64,000 nt of DNA. Origin: Oleispirillum sp965228165 (GTDB lineage Bacteria > Pseudomonadota > Alphaproteobacteria > Rhodospirillales > Rhodospirillaceae). Below are positions 17,115 to 26,615 of the stretch, in pieces. A program made the translations under genes and the position numbers. Numbering within the stretch: position 1 is the stretch's first letter; every line of letters starts with the position of its first letter. Under the pieces are notes generated by a model. That model did no database searches. It was not told the DNA's origin and was given only the letters and a program-made list of their open reading frames with translations. The DNA lies in NCBI GenBank assembly GCA_965228165.1, contig CBDDHB010000003.1:1550001-1614000 (forward strand), in the 5' to 3' direction.

Positions 17115-18200
17115 ATGGCCGACGTGCGCATTGCAGGCCTCGAAAAGCGGTATGCCGATCATCCGGTGCTGTCCGGCCTCGACCTCGCGGTCGCCGACGG
17201 CGAATGTTTCACCCTTCTCGGCCCCTCGGGCTGCGGCAAGACGGTGTTGTTGCGCCTGATCGCCGGGTTCGAGTCGCCTGACGCCGGGACGGTGTCCATC
17301 GGCGACGCGGTGGTGGCGGATGCCGCTTCCGGAACCATGGTGCCCCCCAACGAACGCGGCCTCGGCATGGTGTTCCAGGACTATGCGGTGTGGCCGCACA
17401 TGGACGTGGCCGACAATGTCGCCTATCCCCTGAAGCTGGCCGGAGTGCCGGGCGAGGAGATGCGCCGCCGCACCCTGGCGGCGGTGGGGATGGTGGGTCT
17501 CGGCGGTCTGGAAGGCCGCCTGCCGTCCGAACTGTCGGGCGGCCAACAGCAGCGCGTCGCGCTCGCCCGCGCCCTGGTGTCCGAGCCGCGCCTGCTGCTT
17601 CTGGACGAGCCGCTGAACAATCTGGACGCCAATCTGCGCGAGGAAATGCGGTTCGAGATCAAGGCCTTACAGCAGAAGCTGGGGGTCACCGTGTTCTACG
17701 TCACCCACGACCAGGAAATCGCTCTCGGGATTTCCGACCGGCTGGCGGTGATGGACGAAAAGGGGCGCCTGCGCCAGATCGGCACGCCGGAGGAGATCTA
17801 CGAGCATCCGGCGGATGCCTTCGTCTTCGGCTTCCTGGGGGTGTCGAATTTCCTGCCGTTGAAGAGGGGCGCCGACGGCTGGCTGGCCGGGGAAGCCCGC
17901 GCCGCGTGGGCGGGGCCGCCGCCTGCCCGCGACGGCGACAGCCTGAGCGCCGGTTTCCGTCCCAGCGACGTGGTCCTGTCGCGTCAGGGCGAGGGCCTGG
18001 CGGGCGTGATCAAACGGGCGAGTTTCCTGGGGGCGACCATGGACTATCTGATCGACGTCGCGGGCACCCCGGTGCGCGCCGCGTTGCACAGTCACGAATG
18101 TCTGGACCGGGGCCTGATGTTCGCCGAGGGCGAGCCCTGCCGCGTCGCCCTTGCCGACGTGCACTGGTTCCCCGGTCTGGAAGCGGAGGATGCCCGATGA
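17115..18200 (+). CDS. ABC transporter ATP-binding protein, first of two in the operon
   Basis: A 361-residue ATPase with all motifs canonical: Walker A GPSGCGKTVLLR near 37, Q-loop VFQDYAVWPHM near 90, signature LSGGQQQRVALARAL near 139, Walker B LLLLDEPLNNLD near 160 and H-loop VTHDQ near 195. A C-terminal TOBE-like region at about 260-355 is shared with iron, spermidine and phosphonate importer ATPases. GGAGG precedes the ATG. Its stop overlaps the permease ATG by 4 bases. A second, different ATPase gene follows the permease. Confidence 0.93.
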   Translation: MADVRIAGLEKRYADHPVLSGLDLAVADGECFTLLGPSGCGKTVLLRLIAGFESPDAGTVSIGDAVVADAASGTMVPPNERGLGMVFQDYAVWPHMDVADNVAYPLKLAGVPGEEMRRRTLAAVGMVGLGGLEGRLPSELSGGQQQRVALARALVSEPRLLLLDEPLNNLDANLREEMRFEIKALQQKLGVTVFYVTHDQEIALGISDRLAVMDEKGRLRQIGTPEEIYEHPADAFVFGFLGVSNFLPLKRGADGWLAGEARAAWAGPPPARDGDSLSAGFRPSDVVLSRQGEGLAGVIKRASFLGATMDYLIDVAGTPVRAALHSHECLDRGLMFAEGEPCRVALADVHWFPGLEAEDAR

Positions 18201-19897
18201 CCGCCGCCGTTCCCGCCGCCCAGCCGCGCTTCGGCACGGCGCAAATCCTGCTCGGCCTGTCGGTGGCGATCCTGGTGATCGTCGTCGCGGTGCCGGTGCT
18301 GCTGATCTTCTTCAACGCCTTCTGGGTCAACGGCGGGTTCAACGTCGTCGACGTGGTCAAGGTGCTGTCCCAGCCCGAGACCTATCAGGCGCTGGTCAAT
18401 TCCCTGATTCTCGCCTCCGGCGTCACCGTCACCGGAACCATCGTCGGCACCTTCTTCGCCTGGCTGGTGACCCGCACCGATCTGCCCTTCAAGGGGACGA
18501 TGAAGGTGCTGTTCCTGGTGCCTTTCATGCTGCCGTCGTTCATCGGCGCGTTGGCCTGGAAGATGCTGCTGTCGCCGCGTTCGGGCTATATCAACCGCCT
18601 GTTCATGGACGTCCTTGGTTTCGATGGGCCAGTCTTCGACATCTATACCTACGGCGGCATCATCCTGGTCGAGACGATGTACCTGTTCCCCTTCGTCTTC
18701 ATCCAGGTGGCGGGCGCCCTGGAGCGGATGGATCCGACTTTGGAGGAATCCGCCCGGATTTCCGGCGCCGACCTGTTCACCATCACCCGGAAGATCACCA
18801 TTCCGCTGGTGCTGCCGTCGATCCTCTCCGGGTCGCTTTTGATCATGCTCTATTCGATGGCCCACTTCGGCACCGTCGCGGTGCTGGGCATCGAGGTCGG
18901 CATCTACAACATCCCGACCCTGATCTATGAAAAAATCCATCAAAGTGCGGGCAGCTTCGCTTCGATCCGCACCGGCACCGTGCTGGCGACCGTGCTGGTG
19001 ATCACCGCCGCCTTCATCATGTGGTTGCAGAACAAGGTGCTCTCGCGCGGGCGCTACCAGATCATCGCGGGCAAAAGCTTCCGCCCGACGCAGTTGAAGC
19101 TGCGCGGCCTGCGCATCCCGATGCTGGTCTTCTGCATCGCCTATATCGGCGTCACCATCGTTCTGCCGACGGTGACGATCTTCATGGTCGGGGCGCTGAA
19201 GACCTATGGTCTGCCGTTCACCGCCGAGAACATGACCCTCTACAATTACAAGTTCATCCTGTTCGACTGGCAACTCACCCGGGACGCCATCTGGAACAGC
19301 ATTTCTCTCGGTTTTTCGGCGGCGCTGATCACCATGTTCGCCGGGGTGATCATCAGCTACGTCATCGTCAAGATGAAGGTGCGCGGCAAGGGCATCCTGG
19401 AATTCCTGGGGATGCTGCCGTTCTCGGTCCCCGGTTCGGTGATCGCGCTCGGCGTGATCCTGGCGTGGAGCGGCAAGTTCGGGGTGAACATCTACAACAC
19501 CGTGTGGATCATCCTGGTCGCCTATATCGCCCGCTACATGGCGTTCTCGTTGAAGGCCAACTCGGCGGCCCTGGAACAGGTGCACGATTCCCTGGTCGAG
19601 GCGGCGCGCGCCTCGGGCGCCACCATGTGGCAGGCGCTGAAGGACATCGTGGTGCCGCTGGTCCGTCCCGGCATGCTGGCGGCGTTCTTCCTGATCTTCC
19701 TGCCGGCGCTGCGCGAACTGACCGTTTCGGTGCTGCTCTACGGGCCGACGACGCGGACCATCGGCGTCGCCATCTATACCCTGAACGAGGACGGCGAGAC
19801 GGTGTATTCGGCGGCGTTGGCGGGGATCGCCCTGATCATCATCGTCTTCGGCGAAAGCGTGATCAAACGCCTGTTCAAGGTCGGAAGGAAGGGATAA
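18197..19897 (+). CDS. ABC transporter fused permease (FbpB-type, two transmembrane domains)
   Basis: A 566-residue inner-membrane protein that contains two complete BPD transport domains. Each carries an EAA loop for contact with an ATPase: EESARISGADLFTITRKIT near 190 and VEAARASGATMWQALKDIV near 475. About twelve hydrophobic segments are seen. This tandem architecture is typical of FbpB-like permeases for iron or phosphonate-type substrates. Since both halves are on one chain, one permease molecule could dock two different ATPases. It overlaps the first ATPase gene by 4 bases and lies 3 bases before the second. Confidence 0.92.
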   Translation: MTAAVPAAQPRFGTAQILLGLSVAILVIVVAVPVLLIFFNAFWVNGGFNVVDVVKVLSQPETYQALVNSLILASGVTVTGTIVGTFFAWLVTRTDLPFKGTMKVLFLVPFMLPSFIGALAWKMLLSPRSGYINRLFMDVLGFDGPVFDIYTYGGIILVETMYLFPFVFIQVAGALERMDPTLEESARISGADLFTITRKITIPLVLPSILSGSLLIMLYSMAHFGTVAVLGIEVGIYNIPTLIYEKIHQSAGSFASIRTGTVLATVLVITAAFIMWLQNKVLSRGRYQIIAGKSFRPTQLKLRGLRIPMLVFCIAYIGVTIVLPTVTIFMVGALKTYGLPFTAENMTLYNYKFILFDWQLTRDAIWNSISLGFSAALITMFAGVIISYVIVKMKVRGKGILEFLGMLPFSVPGSVIALGVILAWSGKFGVNIYNTVWIILVAYIARYMAFSLKANSAALEQVHDSLVEAARASGATMWQALKDIVVPLVRPGMLAAFFLIFLPALRELTVSVLLYGPTTRTIGVAIYTLNEDGETVYSAALAGIALIIIVFGESVIKRLFKVGRKG

Positions 19898-19900
19898 GCC

Positions 19901-20956
19901 ATGGCCCACATCGAACTTTCCGACGTGACCAAGCGCTTCGGCAAGGTGGCCGCGGTGGATCGCCTGAACCTGTCGATCGAACAGGGGGAATGCGTCGCCA
20001 TGCTGGGGCCTTCGGGCTGCGGCAAGACCACCACGCTGCGCATGGTGGCGGGGTTCGAGGACCTGGACGACGGCGAAATCCGCGTCGGCGACCGGGTGAT
20101 CTCGTCGAAGAAGAAGCACTTCTATCTGCCGCCGGAGGATCGCAACTTCGGCATGGTGTTCCAGGCCTTCGCGGTGTGGCCGCACATGTCGGTGTTCGAG
20201 AACGTCGCCTTTCCCTTGCGTATCCGCAAATTGCCCAAGGCGGACATTCAGGCGCGCACCGAGGAAGCCCTGAAGCACACCAACCTGTGGTCGGCGGCGG
20301 AGGGCTCGCCCGACGATCTTTCGGGTGGCGGCAAGCAGCGGGTGGCGCTCGCCCGGGCGCTCGCCATCCGCCCCGACGTGATGCTTCTGGACGAGCCGCT
20401 GTCCTCCCTCGACCCCCATTTCCGCGAGGAAATGCGATTCGAGATCAAGGATTTGCAGCGGCGTTTCCACCACTCCATCCTGTACGTCACGCATGACCAG
20501 TCGGAGGCGATGGCGCTGTCCGACCGCATTCTGGTGATGAAGGCGGGGGTGGTGCAGCAGGTGGGGACGCCGCTGGAGATTTACGGCGCTCCGGCCAACC
20601 GCTTCGTCTTCGAGTTCATCGGTCTGTCGTCGTTCCTGAAGGTCGCGCTGCGCGAGGGGCGGATGGAGGTGGGGGGGCAATCCTATGTGCCGCCGTCGCC
20701 GCCCGCGCCGGAACTGTTCGCGGCTGGCGGCGCCTGGCTGGCGGCGCGCCCCAACGAGATCGCGTTTTCCTCGGAAACCGGCGTCGAGGGCCGGGTGGAG
20801 CGCAAGGCCTATCTGGGCGAGGCGATCGACTATCGGGTGCGGGTCGGCGACGCCGAGGTGCGGGTGCAGAAGACCCGCCGCGAACCGGGGCCGGAGGTTG
20901 GGGAAACCTGCGGCCTGGTCTTCGTTCGCCCGCGCTGGTATCCGCTGACCGATTGA
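19901..20956 (+). CDS. ABC transporter ATP-binding protein, second of two in the operon
   Basis: A 351-residue ATPase. Walker A GPSGCGKTTTLR is near 37, Q-loop VFQAFAVWPHM near 88, Walker B VMLLDEPLSSLD near 160 and H-loop VTHDQSEAMAL near 197; a C-terminal TOBE-like domain follows. The signature helix reads LSGGGKQRVALARAL, departing from the LSGGQQQR of its partner at two positions. The start is 3 bases after the permease stop and the same transcript is expected. It is clearly paralogous to the first ATPase of the operon, suggesting that a heterodimeric ATPase pair drives the single fused permease. Confidence 0.92.
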   Translation: MAHIELSDVTKRFGKVAAVDRLNLSIEQGECVAMLGPSGCGKTTTLRMVAGFEDLDDGEIRVGDRVISSKKKHFYLPPEDRNFGMVFQAFAVWPHMSVFENVAFPLRIRKLPKADIQARTEEALKHTNLWSAAEGSPDDLSGGGKQRVALARALAIRPDVMLLDEPLSSLDPHFREEMRFEIKDLQRRFHHSILYVTHDQSEAMALSDRILVMKAGVVQQVGTPLEIYGAPANRFVFEFIGLSSFLKVALREGRMEVGGQSYVPPSPPAPELFAAGGAWLAARPNEIAFSSETGVEGRVERKAYLGEAIDYRVRVGDAEVRVQKTRREPGPEVGETCGLVFVRPRWYPLTD

Positions 20957-20984
20957 TCCGGACGATTCCGACCGGACGGAACCG

Positions 20985-21013
20985 AAGCCCCGCGCCCCGG
21001 CGCGGGGCTTTTC
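20985..21013 (+). terminator. Rho-independent terminator after the ABC operon
   Basis: AAGCCCCGCG (20985-20994) pairs perfectly with CGCGGGGCTT (21001-21010), followed by TTC. The loop is six bases. Confidence 0.8.
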
Positions 21014-21132
21014 GTATATTGGAAATATGTGATGTAGGTCATTGGCTTTCCCGATGGAAAGATCAAAATAAAGAGCGATGCGCCTTGGCTGACGCAAGGT
21101 CCGACAAGATAAAATTTGGAGTTGTCCGAGCG

Positions 21133-22833
21133 ATGAAATCTCTCCTTCGTCTTTCCGTCGTGCAAAAGGTAACGATCGGAACCCTTTTGTCCCTGCTTCT
21201 GATGATGGCGGCATCATTGGGCGTGACCATCCATGTGGTTCGCGGGGAGTTGGAGGTTCAGGCGCAGGAACGCCAGGAAAGCGCGATGAAGGTTGCCTGG
21301 CACGTCCTGTCGGGCGTCGGCGCGCCCTTCCGGCTGGAGGGCGGGACTCTCTATGCGGGGGCGACGCCGCTGAACGGCGATGCCCGGGTGGTGGATACGG
21401 TCAAGGCGCTGGTCGGCGGCACCGCGACGATTTTCGCCGGGGATACCCGCGTCGCCACCAACGTGATGAAGGCGGACGGCGGACGCGCCACCGGCACCAA
21501 GCTGGCGGCGGGACCGGCCTACGACGCGGCGCTGCGCGATGGCAAGCCCTATCGCGGCGAGGCGGAGATTCTGGGGCAGAGGTATTTCACCGCCTACGAT
21601 CCGATCAAGGATGCCTCGGGTAAGGTGGTCGGGGTTCTTTATACCGGCCTGAGCCAGCGGGAGATCGAAGCGATGGTCGCGGCGCTGACCCGCACCGTGG
21701 TCCTCTCCGGGGCGGCGGTTCTGGCGATGATCGGGGTGGCGACGTTCCTTGCCCTGCGCAAAAGCCTGCGTCCGATCACCGCGATGTCGGATGCGACGCG
21801 CCATCTGGCGGCGGGCGACCTGGACGTCGAGATCGCGGGCCACGGACGCGCCGACGAGATCGGGCGGATGGCCGAGGCGCTGGAGGTCTTCCGCGAGAAG
21901 TTGCGGCAGTCCCGCGAGTTGGAGGAAGCGCAGAAAAACCTGGCCGCCCTGTCGAGAAAGGCGGTCCTGGATGCGGTGCGCGGCATGGCGACGACGGTCG
22001 GCGCCGAGACCGACAACGCGGTCGAGGCGGTCTCTTCCCGCGCCGAGATGATGAATGGCGGCGTCGCTCACCTGGATTCCCTGGTGCAGCAGATGCAGGG
22101 CAATTCCAGCACCGTCGCCGCCGCCGCCGAGCAGGCGTTGGCGAACGCCGAAACCGTCGCCAGCGCGGCGGAGGAACTCTCCGCCTCGATTTCCGAAATC
22201 GCCAATCAGGCGGCGGCCTCCACCGCCATCGCGCGGCAGGCGGGCGAACGCGCCGCCGAGGCGCAAGGGGTGGTCGCCCAGGTGGACGCGGCGGCCAACG
22301 ACATCGGCACGGTGGTGGAGCTGATCAACGGCATCGCCGGGCAGACCAATCTGCTGGCCTTGAACGCGACGATCGAGGCGGCACGCGCCGGCGACGCAGG
22401 CAAGGGCTTCGCGGTGGTGGCGAACGAGGTGAAATCGCTGGCGACGGAAACCCAGCGGTCCCTCAACCAGATCACCGAGAAGATTCAGGGGATGCAGGCG
22501 CTGTCCCATCGCATGGTCGCGGCGATGGCGGAGATCGGCCAGACCCTGACCAAGGTGGACGAAGCCGCCGCCATCGCCTCGGCGGTGGAGGAACAGAACG
22601 CCACCACCCGCGACATTTCGCGCAACGTGCAAGAGGTGGCGGGCGGCGCGCAAGAGGTCGCCACCCTGATTTCCGCAGTGTCGCAGCAGGCGACCGAGGT
22701 CGGCGACGTGGCGACCTCGCTGCGCGGCACGGTGGGCGAATTGGGCGAGGACGTGGACAGCCTGCACAAAAAGGTCAACGCGGCGGTGGAAACCTCGGTC
22801 GAGGAGACGGAGCGCCAGCTCAACCGAACCTGA
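21133..22833 (+). CDS. Methyl-accepting chemotaxis protein with periplasmic Cache domain
   Basis: A 566-residue chemoreceptor. TM1 lies at about 12-35, a single-Cache sensor at about 36-190 (YFTAYDPIKDASGKVVGVLY near its end), TM2 at about 195-215, and a HAMP domain at about 215-270. The cytoplasmic signalling domain has its conserved tip at GIAGQTNLLALNATIEAARA near 403. It senses a periplasmic ligand and signals to CheA/CheW. The sCache type often binds small carboxylates, but no ligand is claimed. The gene is monocistronic, starting about 175 bases after the ABC importer terminator. Confidence 0.94.
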   Translation: MKSLLRLSVVQKVTIGTLLSLLLMMAASLGVTIHVVRGELEVQAQERQESAMKVAWHVLSGVGAPFRLEGGTLYAGATPLNGDARVVDTVKALVGGTATIFAGDTRVATNVMKADGGRATGTKLAAGPAYDAALRDGKPYRGEAEILGQRYFTAYDPIKDASGKVVGVLYTGLSQREIEAMVAALTRTVVLSGAAVLAMIGVATFLALRKSLRPITAMSDATRHLAAGDLDVEIAGHGRADEIGRMAEALEVFREKLRQSRELEEAQKNLAALSRKAVLDAVRGMATTVGAETDNAVEAVSSRAEMMNGGVAHLDSLVQQMQGNSSTVAAAAEQALANAETVASAAEELSASISEIANQAAASTAIARQAGERAAEAQGVVAQVDAAANDIGTVVELINGIAGQTNLLALNATIEAARAGDAGKGFAVVANEVKSLATETQRSLNQITEKIQGMQALSHRMVAAMAEIGQTLTKVDEAAAIASAVEEQNATTRDISRNVQEVAGGAQEVATLISAVSQQATEVGDVATSLRGTVGELGEDVDSLHKKVNAAVETSVEETERQLNRT

Positions 22834-22880
22834 CACAAATCGCGCCCCGGCATTTTTCCGTCCCCCCGGCACAAGGCCAG

Positions 22881-23459
22881 GGCTGTTCGGTTTAATTCCG
22901 GCGGCTGGTCGGGAACCCGCGCAAATCCTTCGATTCCGAAGGAATCGATCGGGCAGGACACATCCCGCCGTTTCTTCAATTCGTCATCCCCGGCCTTGTG
23001 CCGGGGATCCACGCCTTGTTTTGCAACCCATTGGGAAACAACACCTCGTGGATGCCCACAACGAGCCCACGGCTGTCCGGTTAAATTCCGGCTGTTGGTC
23101 AGAAACCCGCACGAACCCAACGTTTCCGAAGGAAACAGTCGGGCAGGATACATCCCGTCGTTTCTTCAATTCGTCATCCCCGGCCTTGTGCCACGGCTGT
23201 CCGGTTTAATTCTGGACTCTCCTTGGTAAATCGCGGAAATTCGCCGGTTCCGAAAGAATCAACCGGGCAGGACACATCCCGCCGATTCCTCCCCTCGTCG
23301 CCCCCGGGCTTGACCTGGGGGTCCACGCCTTGTTCTTAACCTGTTGAAAAACAAAAACTCATGGATGACCGGGACACGCCCGGTCATGACGATTGTGGAT
23401 GCGGAACCGTCGGGCGAAAATAAACCGGACAGCCGTGGGTCAAGCCCGGGGACGGTCAT
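22881..23459. repeat. Cluster of three intergenic repeat units with REP-like palindromes
   Basis: The 638 bases between the chemoreceptor and the TPR gene hold no gene. Three related units start with GGCTGTCCGGTTTAATTC or a close variant at about 22881, 23071 and 23195. Each continues with a TTCCGAAGGAA-like segment and GGGCAGGACACATCCCG, then a REP-like palindrome of the form CATCCCCGG..CCGGGGATCCACG. Inverted modules such as GGATGACCGGGACACGCCCGGTCATGACG near 23360 close the cluster. A fourth unit occurs at 53399. The units match each other far beyond chance, so they are a dispersed repeat family. No transposase is nearby. Confidence 0.8.
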
Positions 23460-23471
23460 GACGATTGTGGG

Positions 23472-24509
23472 CTATTCCTTGTCCTGGGGCGCGTCGCCAC
23501 CACCCTTCTGCCGGTTCGGGATTTTCTCCCGCAGCTTCCGTGCCCGCTCGACGGTGTCGCGAATCTCCGCGCTGTCGTCGTCGCCGAAGCGACGGATGAC
23601 CTCGTCATAGGCGGCGATGGCATCGTCCGACTTCCCCAGATGTCCAAGCGCGACGCCCTTGTTGAGCAGGGCCTTGGCGACCCGTTCGCGCAGGGCGGGG
23701 GCGGGATCATCGCCGAAGCGGCGGATCGCTTCGTCATAGGCGGCGATGGCTTCATCCGGCTTGCCCTGTCGCCTGAGTGCGATGCCCTTGTTGAGCAGTG
23801 CTCCAGCGACCTGTTCGTCGGTGGCGGTCGGCAGTTCCACGATGCGGCCAAAATAATACACGGCGGCGTCGTGCTTCTTTTCGGAGAAAGCGGCCAGTCC
23901 ACGCGTTTTCCAATCTTCGGCGGTGTACTGGCTTTCCGGTTTGTTGCGCAGGCCGGTTTCCGCCGACCGAAGAGCCTCGGCATCTTGCATGGAGATGGCC
24001 TCGCCTTCGGTCACGCTTTTCTCGGCGGCATCCACGGCTGCGCGTCGCTTCGCCGTATAGTCATCAAAATCGGATGTCGTGTCGGCGACATGTTTCTTCG
24101 CCTCATCAACGTTACGTTCAAGCTCGGAGATTTTTTTGCGAAGCTTCGCCTGATTTTTCTCGATCCATGTTTCGGCTTCTTTTTTTGCGCGGCGGTCTGC
24201 CCCCCAATAGGTCAAGGCCAGCGTCGCGGCCAAGAGAATCCCCAGGATGCTCAACGCATTGTCGATCCTCGCGTTGAAGTCATCGATCCGCTTGTCCTGG
24301 GCCTGGAGGGTGGTTTTGAGTTCGGTGGCCGCCTGGGTGTTGGCCTTGGCATCGGCGGCAAGGTCCTTCACCGTGTCGCGCAGGCTATCCAGGCGCTCGG
24401 TCAGGATTTCCGGCGAAGGCGCGGCGCTCGGCGGCGCGGCCCAGGCGGCGGGCGCGGCGGCCAGCAGTGCGCACGCGAAGACGAGCGTCGCCCAAAGATT
24501 GCGGTTCAT
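23472..24509 (-). CDS. Membrane-anchored coiled-coil and TPR repeat protein, function unknown
   Basis: A 345-residue protein with an N-terminal signal peptide of about 25 residues ending AAWA and a charged, coiled-coil-like segment to about 85. One membrane helix lies at about 86-105 (LSILGILLAATLALTYWG). A second coiled coil at about 110-175 is followed by at least two near-identical TPR units, ALLNKGIALRRQGKPDEAI and ALLNKGVALGHLGKSDDAI. TPR domains bind partner proteins. No enzymatic motif is seen. The start ATG at 24509 was chosen over upstream codons because the signal peptide starts there. It lies downstream of, and in the same direction as, a chemoreceptor, separated by a terminator. 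Confidence 0.75.
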   Translation of the reverse strand: MNRNLWATLVFACALLAAAPAAWAAPPSAAPSPEILTERLDSLRDTVKDLAADAKANTQAATELKTTLQAQDKRIDDFNARIDNALSILGILLAATLALTYWGADRRAKKEAETWIEKNQAKLRKKISELERNVDEAKKHVADTTSDFDDYTAKRRAAVDAAEKSVTEGEAISMQDAEALRSAETGLRNKPESQYTAEDWKTRGLAAFSEKKHDAAVYYFGRIVELPTATDEQVAGALLNKGIALRRQGKPDEAIAAYDEAIRRFGDDPAPALRERVAKALLNKGVALGHLGKSDDAIAAYDEVIRRFGDDDSAEIRDTVERARKLREKIPNRQKGGGDAPQDKE

Positions 24510-24593
24510 CGCCGGTTCCCCCATGCAGGCATGACCCGCCGAAGGTACGCCGCCGGTTGCGGAATGCAACCGTCAAGCGCGCGCCGCCGACGG

Positions 24594-24620
24594 AAAACGG
24601 CGGCCCGGTGGGCCGCCGTT
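24594..24620 (-). terminator. Rho-independent terminator of the second chemoreceptor gene
   Basis: AACGGCGGCCC (24596-24606) and GGGCCGCCGTT (24610-24620) form a perfect 11-bp stem with a 3-base loop. Read on the minus strand, a TTTT run follows directly. Confidence 0.8.
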
Positions 24621-24644
24621 CTGCTTTTGGGGAAGGCGTTTCGA

Positions 24645-26615
24645 TCAGACCGAGTGCACCGCCTCGATGAAGCGTTCGACGTTGTCCTTCATCGCGTCGG
24701 ACTGCCGGGACAGCGCCTTCGCCGCCTCCTGCACCGAGCGCGAGGCGTCGCCGGTTTCCTGCGCGCCCTCGTTCAGGCCCGCGATGTTCTGGCTGACCTC
24801 TTGCGCGCTGCTGGCGGCGAGAGCGATGCTGCGCGCGATGTCCGCCGTGGTCGCCTGCTGTTCCTCCACCGCCGCCGCGACGGAGGCGGTGATCGAGGTT
24901 ACCGACGACATCACCTGCGAAATCGCGGCGATTTCCTTCGCCGTGGTCTGGCTGGCTTCCTGCACCGCCAGCACCTGACCGGAGATTTCCTCGGTCGCCC
25001 GGGCGGTCTGGTTGGCGAGGTTCTTCACCTCGCCCGCCACCACCGCGAAGCCCTTGCCCATTTCCCCGGCGCGCGCCGCCTCGATCGTCGCGTTGAGCGC
25101 GAGAAGGTTGGTCTGGCTGGCGACGTCGTTGATCATCTGCACCACCTCGCCGATCTTTTGCGCGGTGGATTCCAGGCTGGAGACCAGGGTTTCGGCGTGG
25201 GCGGTCTGGTCCGCCGCCTGCTTGACGATGGCGTCGGCCTCGTCGATGCGGCGCGCGATTTCGGCGATCGACATGTTCATCTGTTCGGTGGCGGCGGCGA
25301 CGGAATCGACGCTGTGCGAGGATTCCTCGGCCGCGCCCGCGACCGCCGAGGTCTGGGCGGAGGTCCGCTCCGCCACTTCCGACATCGAGGACGAGGTCTT
25401 TTCCAGTCCGATCGCGGCTTCCAGGAAATTGCCGATGCTGGAGCGCATCTGTTCGTTGAAGTCCAGGGTCAGGGCCTCGACCCGAAGAGCCCGTTCCTCG
25501 CGCGCCTTGCGCTCCCGTTCCGCTTCCTGCGCCGCGCTGCGGCGGACGATGGCGTTCTTGCGCCAGGTGTCCACGGCACCGGCGATGGTGCCGATTTCGT
25601 CGCCGCGTTCGGTGTGCGGCACGGTGACGTCGTAGTTGGCCTGCGCCAGTTGGGCGAGCGCGCCGGAAATGTCGTGAATCGGGCGCAACACGTTGCGGCC
25701 GATCCACCACGAGGCGAAGAACGAACCGATCAGGACGAACAGCGAACTGGCGAGGTCGGTGTTGCGCTCCGACGTCAGCTTGTCGATGCGGGCCAGCAGC
25801 AGGCGGTCAAGCTCGTCGGTGGCGGCGCGGGACAGGGCGCGGTTGGCGTCGTGCAGGGCTTTCTGCGCCTGGCGCAGATCGGCGGCGGCGAGGGTCTGGC
25901 CTTCGGCGGTCAGGGCGTCCAACTTGTTCATGAAGGCGGCCTTGGCCCCGGCGAAGTTCGCCGCCGGGGCGTCCAGAACGGCCTTCATCTTGCCGTCGGC
26001 ATTGCCGCGCAGGCCCGCCGCGATGTTGGAATCGACCCCCGCCAGGATGCCCGCCAGTTCCCCCTTGCGCGAGACGAAATCGACCAGAAGGCCGGTCGGC
26101 GCGGGTTGGGCGGAGGCCATCTTCTCGGCGACGGCAAGAACCCGGATCGCCGCCGCCTCGGCGGCGGGCAGCTTCACCGTCACCAGATCCTGCATGTAGT
26201 AGCTGTCGAGGTCGGGATCGAGCGTCAGGTTGGAACTGTCCTGAATTCGGGTGATGTGGGCCAGGGTGGCGTCCAGCGCCGCGTTCAGCGCCTCGCCCTT
26301 CGGCGCGGCGATCGCGGCGGCGACCGCCCTTTGCATCGCGGCGGCGGTTTCGGTCGCCTTCATCTCGGCGGCGTCGGTCGCATCCTTGGCCTTGGCGGCG
26401 GCCAGGGCGCGCTCCACGGCGTCGGCCTTGCCGTGGGCAAGATCGACGGTGGCGTCCAGGGCCTCGCGCAGAACCCGGAAGTATTGGCTGCCGACGAATT
26501 CCCGTTCCGAGAAGACGATATTGACGTTGGCCTGGCCGATGAACTGATAGACCAGCAAGGCGATCGGCAACAGGAAGGTGGCGCTCAAAATCGAGAGCTT
26601 GGCGTTGATCTTCAA
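24645..26615 (-). CDS. Methyl-accepting chemotaxis protein whose natural start is out of frame
   Basis: A 656-residue chemoreceptor: TM1 at about 8-26, a helical periplasmic sensor to about 290, TM2 near 295-315, HAMP at about 310-365, and a signalling domain with its tip at DVASQTNLLALNATIEAARA near 506. As sequenced, the frame opens only at a TTG (26613-26615) with no ribosome site. The likely natural start is ATG 26647-26649, preceded by AGGGGA, which would read MLNTLKINAKLSIL. A perfect 22-bp tandem duplication (26599-26642) now shifts that ATG by one base. Translation from it yields an unrelated 280-residue frame. The gene is thus off, weakly translated from TTG, or affected by an assembly error. 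Confidence 0.88.
   Translation of the reverse strand: MKINAKLSILSATFLLPIALLVYQFIGQANVNIVFSEREFVGSQYFRVLREALDATVDLAHGKADAVERALAAAKAKDATDAAEMKATETAAAMQRAVAAAIAAPKGEALNAALDATLAHITRIQDSSNLTLDPDLDSYYMQDLVTVKLPAAEAAAIRVLAVAEKMASAQPAPTGLLVDFVSRKGELAGILAGVDSNIAAGLRGNADGKMKAVLDAPAANFAGAKAAFMNKLDALTAEGQTLAAADLRQAQKALHDANRALSRAATDELDRLLLARIDKLTSERNTDLASSLFVLIGSFFASWWIGRNVLRPIHDISGALAQLAQANYDVTVPHTERGDEIGTIAGAVDTWRKNAIVRRSAAQEAERERKAREERALRVEALTLDFNEQMRSSIGNFLEAAIGLEKTSSSMSEVAERTSAQTSAVAGAAEESSHSVDSVAAATEQMNMSIAEIARRIDEADAIVKQAADQTAHAETLVSSLESTAQKIGEVVQMINDVASQTNLLALNATIEAARAGEMGKGFAVVAGEVKNLANQTARATEEISGQVLAVQEASQTTAKEIAAISQVMSSVTSITASVAAAVEEQQATTADIARSIALAASSAQEVSQNIAGLNEGAQETGDASRSVQEAAKALSRQSDAMKDNVERFIEAVHSV

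Noticed and set aside
18092..21217. A 1041-codon open frame on the minus strand opposite the ABC operon
   Set aside because: It is antisense to four clear transporter genes, has the low-complexity composition of GC-rich shadow frames (many His, Arg, Gln, Asp) and no recognisable domain.
23000..23230. Short peptides encoded in the intergenic repeat units
   Set aside because: Similar translations occur in copies because the DNA is repeated. They lack ribosome sites and conserved starts.
22881..23459. CRISPR array
   Set aside because: The three units are long, of unequal spacing and contain palindromes; there are no short regular spacers or cas genes.
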